From NCBI GenBank assembly GCA_052384575.1, contig JBQSUQ010000006.1: a DNA stretch of 39,105 bases; one strand, 5' to 3'. The notes under the pieces are model-generated. The model was not told the DNA's origin and searched no databases. It saw only the letters and a list, made by a program, of their open reading frames with translations. Positions 24,837 through 31,781 of this stretch are shown piece after piece (position 1 is the first letter of the stretch; the number at the start of each line of letters is the position of its first letter). The DNA is from JBQSUQ01 sp052384575 (GTDB lineage Bacteria; Pseudomonadota; Gammaproteobacteria; Enterobacterales; Pasteurellaceae). The position numbers were made by a program, and so were the translations under genes.

Positions 24837-26357
24837 TTAACGTTTTGATTTCTTAATAAATTTCATTAAGCGCTTACGTTTACGTAATTGCGTAGGCGTT
24901 AAGGTATTGCGTTTCCCTGCAAATGGATTGCTCCCTTCTTGGAACTGCAAACGAATTGGCGAGCCAATGATTTTCAAACTACGACGATAATAATTGGATA
25001 AATAGCGTTTGTAACTGTCAGGTAATTTATCCATTTGGTTACCATGCACCACAATGATTGGTGGGTTGTAACCACCTGGGTGCGCATATTTCAATTTAAT
25101 ACGACGTCCGCCCGCCATTGGTGGTTGGTGTTCGTCCGTTGCCATCTGTAAGATACGAGTGAGTAGCGAAGTGGTCATTTTTTGCGTCGCACATTGATAA
25201 GCTTCCAGTACGGATTCAAATAAATTCCCTACGCCACTTCCATGTAAGGCAGAAATAAAATGTACTCGAGCAAAATCAATAAAATCTAAACGACGATCGA
25301 GCTCTGATTTCACTTGATCTTTCACTGATTGATCTAATCCGTCCCATTTGTTGACCACAATGACCAGCGAACGCCCTGCGTTCAGAATAAAGCCGAGTAA
25401 TGATAAATCCTGATCAGAAATACCTTCACGTGCGTCAATGGTTAATAAGACCACATTGGCATCTTGAATGGCTTGTAATGTTTTGATGACCGAAAATTTT
25501 TCTACTGCTAAATGGACTTTACCGCGTTTGCGTACGCCAGCAGTATCAATAATAGTGTATTTCTGGCCATCACGTTCCATTGGAATATAAATACTGTCGC
25601 GTGTTGTGCCTGGCATATCATAAACCACTACACGATCTTCGCCGAGAATGCGGTTGGTTAAGGTAGATTTCCCGACATTTGGGCGGCCTACAATCGCAAT
25701 CTTGATATTTTGATTTTCTGGTGCTTGATGTTCTTCATCTAATGCTTCGTCTAAAAGCGCGGTGTCATTTTCATCTGAAAAATCAAACTCTTGTTCCCAT
25801 TCATCTTGTTCTGAATCTTCTTCATTTTGTACCGCACTTTGATCTGCTTCACTAAACTGTGCAGCAAATGGTGCTAAAACTTGTTCAATTAATTGTGTGA
25901 CACCGCGTCCTTGTGAAGCGGCGATTTGCGCAATTTCACCTAAACCTAATTGATAAAATTCGGCACAATGTGAATCGGCGTCAATACCGTCAGTTTTATT
26001 GGCAACCACAACAGTTGTTTTATTTTGGCGTTGGCGCAAATAGTTGGCAATGCCGATATCTGCTGGAGTTAAGCCTGCGCGAGCATCAACTAGAAATAAA
26101 ACAACATCGGCTTCTTCAATGGCTAGTAAGGATTGTTCCGCCATTTTTTCTTCAACGCCTTCTTCAGAACCATCGATACCGCCAGTGTCAATGACGATGA
26201 AATCATAGCCTGCAATATTGGCTTGACCATATTTACGATCTCGAGTTAAGCCGGGAAAATCTGCGACTAAGGCATCACGAGTGCGTGTTAAGCGATTGAA
26301 TAGGGTTGATTTTCCAACATTTGGACGACCAACGAGTGCAACTACAGGCGTTGTCAT
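24837..26357 (-). CDS. der: Ribosome-assembly GTPase Der (EngA)
   Basis: A 506-residue double-GTPase. Two complete G domains each begin with GRPNVGKST (near residues 10 and 228), with DTGG and DTAG switch II motifs and NKTD/NKWD base-specificity motifs; an acidic linker (around 175-215) and a C-terminal KH-like domain follow. Der is essential for maturation of the 50S ribosomal subunit. GAGG ribosome site. Length is close to E. coli Der (490), with the extra residues in the acidic linker. An uptake sequence at 25831-25839 encodes part of that linker. Confidence 0.97.
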   Translation of the reverse strand: MTTPVVALVGRPNVGKSTLFNRLTRTRDALVADFPGLTRDRKYGQANIAGYDFIVIDTGGIDGSEEGVEEKMAEQSLLAIEEADVVLFLVDARAGLTPADIGIANYLRQRQNKTTVVVANKTDGIDADSHCAEFYQLGLGEIAQIAASQGRGVTQLIEQVLAPFAAQFSEADQSAVQNEEDSEQDEWEQEFDFSDENDTALLDEALDEEHQAPENQNIKIAIVGRPNVGKSTLTNRILGEDRVVVYDMPGTTRDSIYIPMERDGQKYTIIDTAGVRKRGKVHLAVEKFSVIKTLQAIQDANVVLLTIDAREGISDQDLSLLGFILNAGRSLVIVVNKWDGLDQSVKDQVKSELDRRLDFIDFARVHFISALHGSGVGNLFESVLEAYQCATQKMTTSLLTRILQMATDEHQPPMAGGRRIKLKYAHPGGYNPPIIVVHGNQMDKLPDSYKRYLSNYYRRSLKIIGSPIRLQFQEGSNPFAGKRNTLTPTQLRKRKRLMKFIKKSKR

Positions 26358-26455
26358 AAAAACCTCAAAAGAATAGTTACATAAAATTATGCATGAAATA
26401 ATCGGCTATTATAGCGGATTTTCTAGCGGATGAGAAACAACGAGGGGATAAATTC

Positions 26456-26495
26456 AAAGCGCGGTGGAAAACTTGTGAGTTTTGCACCGCACTTT
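26456..26495 (-). terminator. Terminator after yedE from a degenerate uptake-sequence pair
   Basis: AAAGCGCGGTG and CACCGCACTTT pair with one mismatch across an 18-base loop, immediately after the yedE stop in the direction of transcription. The left arm has AAAGCGCGGT in place of the uptake consensus. The T-run after the stem on the minus strand is weak. Confidence 0.5.
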
Positions 26496-26499
26496 TGAA

Positions 26500-27561
26500 C
26501 TAGGCACTGGCTTTTTTCGTAAAGCCAATATACAAACAGAATATAAATCCAACAAGCAATGCGTAAGGGGAGTATTGGCTAATGCCTGCACCTGAAGCCG
26601 CTAAGCTTAATCGATGTGCCGCTGCACCACCTAGTAGCATGCCTAAAATGAACATAGAAGAATCATTATCTCCTTCGCCTAAATGTACTAAGTGTTTGCC
26701 AGGACAACCGCCACCTAAAGAGAAGCAAAGGCCACACAATACCATGGCAAGAAAATTCCAAAGATATTGATTATGTGCTAAAGGTTGTTTTTCAAAACCT
26801 AAGTGGAATTGACCTAATACCATATTGGTGATAAGTGTCGCTACAACTAAAGCGATAACACCAGTTAATAAGGTTGGATCACGAAGCAATATCATATTAC
26901 GAAATGCGCCTACGGTGCAGAAACGTGATTTTTGCATTAAGACGCCCAATCCTAGACCTGCAAAGAGTGAAAGCCAGAGGTTAGCATGTTGAGAACCAGG
27001 TCCTTTTTGTGAGAAATAGAACGGCAGGCCTTCACCAAAACTGAATTGAGTAATTAAAGCGATAAATAATAGGATAGCAATCACCGTAGGAATAAAACCC
27101 AATGCTTTATGTTGAGGTTGGGATTTGCCGAGTGAATATCCGCGATTAATGAAGAATGTACCAGCAACGATACCAACAAATAAACCCACAATACCCGCAA
27201 TGGCAGTGAGATCCCCTCCGCCTAAGCGTAAATAAGCTCGCCATGGGCAACCTAAAAAGATAAGCGCGCCTAGCATTGCGAAAAAGCCTAAAGCGAGTCG
27301 TATGAATGGCGATGATCCCCCTCTTGATTTGAATTCTTTGCTAAATAAAGAAATGATGAGAGCACCAAGAATTAAACCAATGAGTTCTGGACGAATATAT
27401 TGAAGTGGAGAAGCTTGATGAAGACCGATGGAACCTGCAGTGTCACGTAAGAAACAAGCTGCACAAAATCCCATATTACCTGGATTGCCATTGTAGGTTA
27501 GAAGTGGAGCAACGATACCAAGTGCAGCACCTGCAACCACAGGCCATTTTGAAATTTTCAT
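26500..27561 (-). CDS. yedE: YedE/FdhT-type membrane protein, putative selenium/sulfur transporter
   Basis: A 353-residue protein with about nine to ten membrane segments of the YeeE/YedE family. Conserved cysteine motifs are GFCAACF (about residues 31-37), LGCPWRAY (about 103-110), SRFCTVGAFR (about 209-218) and GGGCPGKHLVHLG (about 285-297). This matches the selenium-linked YedE subgroup (also called FdhT); related TsuA imports thiosulfate through such cysteines. The usual partner yedF is not adjacent. The ribosome site AAGGG is seven bases from the ATG and is contained in an inverted repeat (see separate entry). No uptake sequence inside. Confidence 0.85.
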   Translation of the reverse strand: MKISKWPVVAGAALGIVAPLLTYNGNPGNMGFCAACFLRDTAGSIGLHQASPLQYIRPELIGLILGALIISLFSKEFKSRGGSSPFIRLALGFFAMLGALIFLGCPWRAYLRLGGGDLTAIAGIVGLFVGIVAGTFFINRGYSLGKSQPQHKALGFIPTVIAILLFIALITQFSFGEGLPFYFSQKGPGSQHANLWLSLFAGLGLGVLMQKSRFCTVGAFRNMILLRDPTLLTGVIALVVATLITNMVLGQFHLGFEKQPLAHNQYLWNFLAMVLCGLCFSLGGGCPGKHLVHLGEGDNDSSMFILGMLLGGAAAHRLSLAASGAGISQYSPYALLVGFIFCLYIGFTKKASA

Positions 27562-27567
27562 AATGAA

Positions 27568-27629
27568 ACCCTTGTGATATCTAGTTAATCAAATTATTTG
27601 TTTTAATCATAACTTATTAAAACAAGGGT
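27568..27629 (-). promoter_or_regulatory. Candidate cis-regulatory RNA or operator in the yedE leader
   Basis: In the minus-strand RNA, ACCCUUGU (27629-27622) is complementary over 8 bases to ACAAGGGU (27575-27568), which contains the yedE ribosome site. A perfect 10-bp hairpin UUGUUUUAAU / AUUAAAACAA with an 8-base loop (27625-27598) shares four bases with the first arm, so the full forms exclude each other. Only the pairing is seen; regulation is inferred. The 10-bp repeat could instead be a repressor operator in DNA. Confidence 0.45.
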
Positions 27630-27698
27630 ATTTTATCTAATATAAATAGGGAATAAATAAATTTATGATAAAAGTTTGTGCTAAATCAAAAATATCAT

Positions 27699-28628
27699 CT
27701 ATTTACTTGCAAAGAATAAATCTTGGATTAATTGTCGATTGAGATTGAGTCCAATAACCACTGCACCTTGATTTTGCATAGGCTCACAACCAGTAATGGC
27801 ATATTCTTTATCCACCATATCAAATTTAATCCACTGGTTATTGATTTCGCAATATCCTTTCACGCGAGCTACCTTGCCACAAATTCCACTGGTTAAAAGC
27901 AATAATGTATGTGCAAGTTGCTCAACACTAGGTAAGTGTATTTGTTGCAAGCCAATATTTTCTAAATCATTTTTCTTTTGATTTTCAATGCTTCTGAATG
28001 AGAGAAAAACTTGCTTATCGTCAGATTTTGAATCAACGCTTACTTCGCGTGATAACACTTCATGCCAAATATCTTCGTGCCAGTTTTGATAAGCTTGCGC
28101 GGGGAATAAGATATCTTCAGAAAGATTGAGATCAGCTTTAAGTGCGGTGAAATCTTCATCAGAAAATGATTCTGCTTTACTAACAACAATGGTTCCTGCA
28201 ACCGAAAGTTGATCTTTGAAGTAGTCAGGGAATTTTTGTCTACTTTCACGATAATGTTTACCATCAACAATCGTAATCGGTGGTGCAAATTGAATTTGCT
28301 CGTAAGTGATTTTTTCTAATTGACGAATAATTTTGCTCGGCCAAGCTACACCGCTTGGTTCAATGATTAAATAATCTGGATTAATGGAGTTGGCGATGGT
28401 TAAGATGGAATAGGTGAAATCTAAACCGAGAGAGCAACAAATACAGCCTTCAGTTAATTCCCAAACTTTGAGGTCTTCATTTTGATTTTTTAGTAATTCA
28501 CCATCAAAGCCTAATGTACCGAATTCATTTTCAACTATTGCAAATCGTTTCCCTGTTTTTTTTATCATTTCTTGGATAAAGCTTGTTTTTCCTGCGCCAA
28601 GAAATCCCGATACAATTATAATTTTCAT
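27699..28628 (-). CDS. COG0523 (CobW/YjiA-type) GTPase, putative metallochaperone
   Basis: A 309-residue G3E-family GTPase. Walker A GFLGAGKTS is at residues 8-16 and the metal-binding CxCC is at 62-65 (GCICCS). The guanine motif is degenerate (SKAE). The N-terminal GTPase domain of about 190 residues is followed by the smaller COG0523 C-terminal domain. No histidine-rich tail is present. Family members load zinc, cobalt or nickel into target enzymes. It lies just downstream of a zinc-dependent alcohol dehydrogenase, a plausible client. The ribosome site is weak (AGGG). An uptake sequence occurs at 28140-28148. Confidence 0.88.
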   Translation of the reverse strand: MKIIIVSGFLGAGKTSFIQEMIKKTGKRFAIVENEFGTLGFDGELLKNQNEDLKVWELTEGCICCSLGLDFTYSILTIANSINPDYLIIEPSGVAWPSKIIRQLEKITYEQIQFAPPITIVDGKHYRESRQKFPDYFKDQLSVAGTIVVSKAESFSDEDFTALKADLNLSEDILFPAQAYQNWHEDIWHEVLSREVSVDSKSDDKQVFLSFRSIENQKKNDLENIGLQQIHLPSVEQLAHTLLLLTSGICGKVARVKGYCEINNQWIKFDMVDKEYAITGCEPMQNQGAVVIGLNLNRQLIQDLFFASK

Positions 28629-28639
28629 ATACAGCCCTG

Positions 28640-28668
28640 AAAAAATAAGGCAGGGATCACTCCCTGCC
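28640..28668 (-). terminator. Terminator between the alcohol dehydrogenase and COG0523 genes
   Basis: On the minus strand, GGCAGGGA-GTGA-TCCCTGCC is a perfect 8-bp GC-rich hairpin followed by TTATTTTTT. It ends most transcription after adh; read-through would reach the GTPase gene, whose start is 12 bases after the T-run. This makes the pair a possible attenuated operon. Confidence 0.85.
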
Positions 28669-28681
28669 TAAACAAGTAAAA

Positions 28682-29737
28682 TTATAGAACAACAACAGGT
28701 TTAATTAAATCTGCTGGTTTATCTTTCATCAACATTAAAGCGTCTTCAACGTGCTCGAAGCCTTTGAATCTATGTGTGATGAGTGGTTTTACATCTAATT
28801 TTCCACATTCAATTAGACTTGCTAATTTTTCTAAGCGACGACGACCACCAGGCATTAAACCACCATTGATTTGTTTGTGACCCATACCCACACCCCATTC
28901 AGCACGAGGGATGTTGACATATAAGCCTTCACCTAAATAGTTAACGTTACCGATTTTACCACCTGGTTTTAAGCATTTGATTACTGGTTCGAAAGTATCG
29001 ACTTCACCACCTGCAACAATCGCTTTATCAACACCCTTACCATTTGTTAATTTTAATACTTGTTCATCGATAGGGCCATCTTTGTAGCTGATGAAATCAG
29101 TTGCACCATAACCACGTGCTACATCTTGGCAGATTTTGCGAGTACCCACACAGATAATGCGTGAAGCACCACGTAAAGCAGCACCAGCAACAGACATTAA
29201 ACCAACAGGACCAATACCTACAACTAATACGGTATCACCGAATTCAACTTCTGCTAATTCAACGCCATGGAAACCAGTTGGCACCATATCTGAAAGCATA
29301 CATGCTTCTTCTGGGCTGATAGAATCTGGTAAATGTGCTAAGTTCGCATCTGCTTCATTTACGTGGAAAAATTCGCCAAATACACCGTCTTTGAAGTTTG
29401 AGAATTTCCAGCCAGATAGCATACCGCCTGAGTGCATTGGATAGCCACCTTGTGCTTCAATTGAACCCCAGTCTGGTGTGATTGCTGCAACCATAACGCG
29501 ATCGCCTGGTTTGAAGTCTTTTACTAAAGCACCGACTTCTTCAACAACACCGCAGCCTTCATGGCCTAAAATCATATTGTGGCGATCACCCAATGCGCCA
29601 GCCCATACTGTGTGAGTATCAGATGTACATGGGGATAATGCTAGAGGACGAACGATTGCATCTAAAGGACCACAAGCTGGGCGTTCTTTTTCAATCCAAC
29701 CTGTTTTTCCAATACCTAACATTGCAAAGCCTTTCAT
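28682..29737 (-). CDS. Zinc-dependent secondary alcohol dehydrogenase, NADP type
   Basis: A 351-residue medium-chain dehydrogenase that reads closely like the secondary alcohol dehydrogenases of Clostridium beijerinckii and Thermoanaerobacter. Catalytic zinc ligands Cys37, His59 (GHEGCG) and Asp150 are all in place, and there is no structural-zinc lobe, as in those enzymes. The nucleotide fold GIGPVGLM is at 174-181. Gly198-Thr199-Arg200 and Tyr218 match the residues that select NADP(H) in the Thermoanaerobacter enzyme, with Thr for Ser. It should interconvert secondary alcohols and ketones, or short aldehydes and alcohols. Strong AAGGAG ribosome site. No uptake sequence inside. Probably fermentative redox balance; the natural substrate is not known. 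Confidence 0.92.
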   Translation of the reverse strand: MKGFAMLGIGKTGWIEKERPACGPLDAIVRPLALSPCTSDTHTVWAGALGDRHNMILGHEGCGVVEEVGALVKDFKPGDRVMVAAITPDWGSIEAQGGYPMHSGGMLSGWKFSNFKDGVFGEFFHVNEADANLAHLPDSISPEEACMLSDMVPTGFHGVELAEVEFGDTVLVVGIGPVGLMSVAGAALRGASRIICVGTRKICQDVARGYGATDFISYKDGPIDEQVLKLTNGKGVDKAIVAGGEVDTFEPVIKCLKPGGKIGNVNYLGEGLYVNIPRAEWGVGMGHKQINGGLMPGGRRRLEKLASLIECGKLDVKPLITHRFKGFEHVEDALMLMKDKPADLIKPVVVL

Positions 29738-30137
29738 AAGAATCTCCTTATTTAAATTTGAAAGTTAAAAAATAATAAAGTTAAATTTTCTATTGTCGGC
29801 ATAACCAACAACATAGAATTTGGTATTTTAGTTATGGTTTTAGTCAGTGAGAGTAAATAATCTTCGTTAATCACTACATCCATTCACTAATAGGTATTCA
29901 AGTAGAAAAGTAAAAGAGACCGAGAAAGGAAAAAAGAAAATAAAATCTTGAATAACAACTTGGGTTTTATTCTAAACGTTAACTCAAAATAGTTAAATAG
30001 CAAAATGAAAGATTTTTTAATTATTTTGAAGATTTTTTGTTTTAAATCAAAAATTTAGGAGCTATTAAAATTAATTAATAAAAGATAAAATTTAGTTGAT
30101 GAATTTGCTTAGAAAATGGGATGGATTCAAAGTGAAT
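29738..30137. other. 400-base non-coding AT-rich region upstream of the alcohol dehydrogenase
   Basis: No reading frame of note. Two elements stand out. At 29788-29818 an imperfect palindrome (TTCTATTGT...ACAACATAGAA with inner GG/CC) lies 51-81 bases before the dehydrogenase start and could be an operator or leader hairpin. At 30037-30050 TTGTTTTAAATCAA matches nine of ten core bases of the FNR consensus TTGAT-N4-ATCAA, though 300 bases from the gene. The region also receives transcription from the tRNA-Asp genes; no clear terminator follows them. Confidence 0.6.
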
Positions 30138-30214
30138 TGGCGGAATGGACGGGACTCGAACCCGCGACCCCCTGCGTGACAGGCAGGTATTCTAACCAGC
30201 TGAACTACCACTCC
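30138..30214 (-). tRNA. tRNA-Asp (GUC), copy 2 of the transcript
   Basis: 77 bases with the CCA end encoded. The acceptor stem GGAGUGG/CCAUUCC, discriminator G, T-loop UUCGAGU and anticodon arm CCUGC-CUGUCAC-GCAGG give anticodon GUC (Asp). Identical to the copy at 30242-30318. Confidence 0.97.
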
Positions 30215-30241
30215 GTATAATAGGGAATTGCACTTTGAAAT

Positions 30242-30318
30242 TGGCGGAATGGACGGGACTCGAACCCGCGACCCCCTGCGTGACAGGCAGGTATTCTAAC
30301 CAGCTGAACTACCACTCC
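30242..30318 (-). tRNA. tRNA-Asp (GUC), copy 1 of the transcript
   Basis: 77 bases identical to the neighbouring copy, anticodon GUC in the loop CUGUCAC, encoded CCA. It is the promoter-proximal copy; the two genes are 27 bases apart, a repeat step of 104 bases. Confidence 0.97.
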
Positions 30319-30333
30319 GCACTGGTGGAACGC

Positions 30334-30362
30334 ATAATAATCATGAACAGAGAAACTGTCAA
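30334..30362 (-). promoter_or_regulatory. Strong sigma-70 promoter for the tRNA-Asp pair
   Basis: On the minus strand, a perfect TTGACA (30362-30357), a 17-base spacer and TATTAT (30339-30334). Transcription would start near 30327, about nine bases before the mature tRNA. Confidence 0.88.
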
Positions 30363-30407
30363 TCTTTCTTTGTGAAATTTATCTTATTTGCTTAATTAAT
30401 GTTCGCA

Positions 30408-31193
30408 TTAACCCTTATTTTCTTCAGAAGGAAGTAAATTGAGTCGATCTAGCCAAATGCAATTGTTACCCCCTTTCTTACTTTTTTTATGGATGAATTG
30501 CAAATATGCCATGTGAGCTTCAATTTCTTGTTCACTCATTTGAGTGACAGGTAAATCTTGTGCAAAATCCACCGCACTTTTAGTGACTTCAGATGGGGTT
30601 ACAACTGTGGTGGGTTCATTTTCCGCTTCATCAAATAAGTTGGTTTGCCCCCCTGTCATAGCAAGATAAACATCACCCAAGATTTCCGCATCCAGTAACG
30701 CACCATGCAATGTACGCTTACTGTTATCAATGGCAAGACGATCGCAAAGTGCGTCTAAACTATTGCGTTTTCCTGGATACATTTGACGAGCTAGCATCAA
30801 GGTATCTGTTACTTGGCAAATATCATCTGTTTTGAGTTGAATACCATGTTTACTAAATTCATAATCCATAAAGCCAACATCGAAGGGGGCATTATGAATA
30901 AGTAGTTCAGCACCTTTGATAAAATCAATAAATTCCTGTGCAACAGCAGGAAAATCAGGCTTGTCGGCTAACATTTCATCTGTAATACCATGTACTTTGA
31001 TGGCTTCCGGATCAACTGGACGATCGGGTTTAATATAAAGGTGCAATTTTTTTCCTGTATAACGTCGATTAATCATTTCGACCGCACCAATTTCAATAAT
31101 GCAATGGCCTTCATAATGCGCACCAAATTGGTTCATCCCTGTGGTTTCAGTATCCAGTACAATTTGGCGATTACTATCAATTTCAACTTTCAT
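30408..31193 (-). CDS. dnaQ: DNA polymerase III epsilon subunit (proofreading exonuclease)
   Basis: A 261-residue protein (E. coli 243). The DEDDh exonuclease motifs are clear: LDTETTGMN (residues about 13-21), the ExoII HNAPFDVGFMD segment (about 98-108) and HGALLDAEILGDVY (about 162-175). The C-terminal tail, which binds the polymerase subunit, is somewhat longer than in E. coli. It is divergent from rnhA, the classic arrangement, with an uptake sequence at 31233-31241 between them and another at 30571-30579 inside the tail-coding part. Confidence 0.96.
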   Translation of the reverse strand: MKVEIDSNRQIVLDTETTGMNQFGAHYEGHCIIEIGAVEMINRRYTGKKLHLYIKPDRPVDPEAIKVHGITDEMLADKPDFPAVAQEFIDFIKGAELLIHNAPFDVGFMDYEFSKHGIQLKTDDICQVTDTLMLARQMYPGKRNSLDALCDRLAIDNSKRTLHGALLDAEILGDVYLAMTGGQTNLFDEAENEPTTVVTPSEVTKSAVDFAQDLPVTQMSEQEIEAHMAYLQFIHKKSKKGGNNCIWLDRLNLLPSEENKG

Positions 31194-31261
31194 ATTCTTT
31201 TCTATTTATTTGCAAAAATTTGCGGTATTATCACCGCACTTTGATTTTATTGTAACAGATT

Positions 31262-31732
31262 ATGCCAAAACAAATTGAAATTTTTACCGATGGTTCTTGC
31301 TTAGGTAATCCCGGTGCGGGAGGTATAGGAATATTGCTACGTTATAAACAACATGAAAAGCGTATTTCAAAAGGTTATTTCCTCACCACCAATAATCGTA
31401 TGGAATTGCTGGCGGTAACGGAAGCATTAAATAGCCTGAAAGAACCTTGTATCGTGACCATTTATAGTGACAGCCAATATATGAAAAATGGCATTACACA
31501 ATGGATTTTTAATTGGAAAAAGAATAATTGGAAAGCCAGTTCAGGCAAAGCGGTAAAAAATCAGGATTTGTGGATTGCATTGGATCAAGCCATTCAAGCG
31601 CATCAAATTCATTGGCAGTGGGTCAAAGGGCATGCCGGGCATATTGAAAATGAAATTTGCGATCAGTTGGCTAAGCAAGGCGCCGAAAACCCGACCTTAC
31701 AAGATGTTGGCTATCAGCCAGAAGATAAATAA
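31262..31732 (+). CDS. rnhA: Ribonuclease HI
   Basis: A 156-residue protein (E. coli 155). Catalytic residues are intact: Asp in IFTDGSCLGNPG (near residue 10), Glu in NNRMELLAV (near 48), Asp in YSDSQYM (near 70) and Asp in NEICDQLAK (near 134). It cleaves the RNA of RNA-DNA hybrids. Divergent from dnaQ; ends at an inverted-uptake-sequence terminator. Confidence 0.97.
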   Translation: MPKQIEIFTDGSCLGNPGAGGIGILLRYKQHEKRISKGYFLTTNNRMELLAVTEALNSLKEPCIVTIYSDSQYMKNGITQWIFNWKKNNWKASSGKAVKNQDLWIALDQAIQAHQIHWQWVKGHAGHIENEICDQLAKQGAENPTLQDVGYQPEDK

Positions 31733-31733
31733 A

Positions 31734-31777
31734 AAAGTGCGGTTAAAAAAGCTTACGTTTTTGACCGCACTTTCTGT
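31734..31777. terminator. Inverted uptake-sequence terminator between rnhA and lysC
   Basis: AAAGTGCGGT and ACCGCACTTT pair across a 20-base AT-rich loop, with A-rich and T-rich flanks. Rho-independent terminator shared by convergent rnhA and lysC. Confidence 0.82.
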
Positions 31778-31781
31778 TTTA

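Noticed and set aside
27581..27612. Nine-codon open frame (MIKTNNLIN) in the yedE leader RNA.
   Set aside because: No ribosome site of its own and short enough to arise by chance in AT-rich sequence; noted only because it ends just before the yedE ribosome site.
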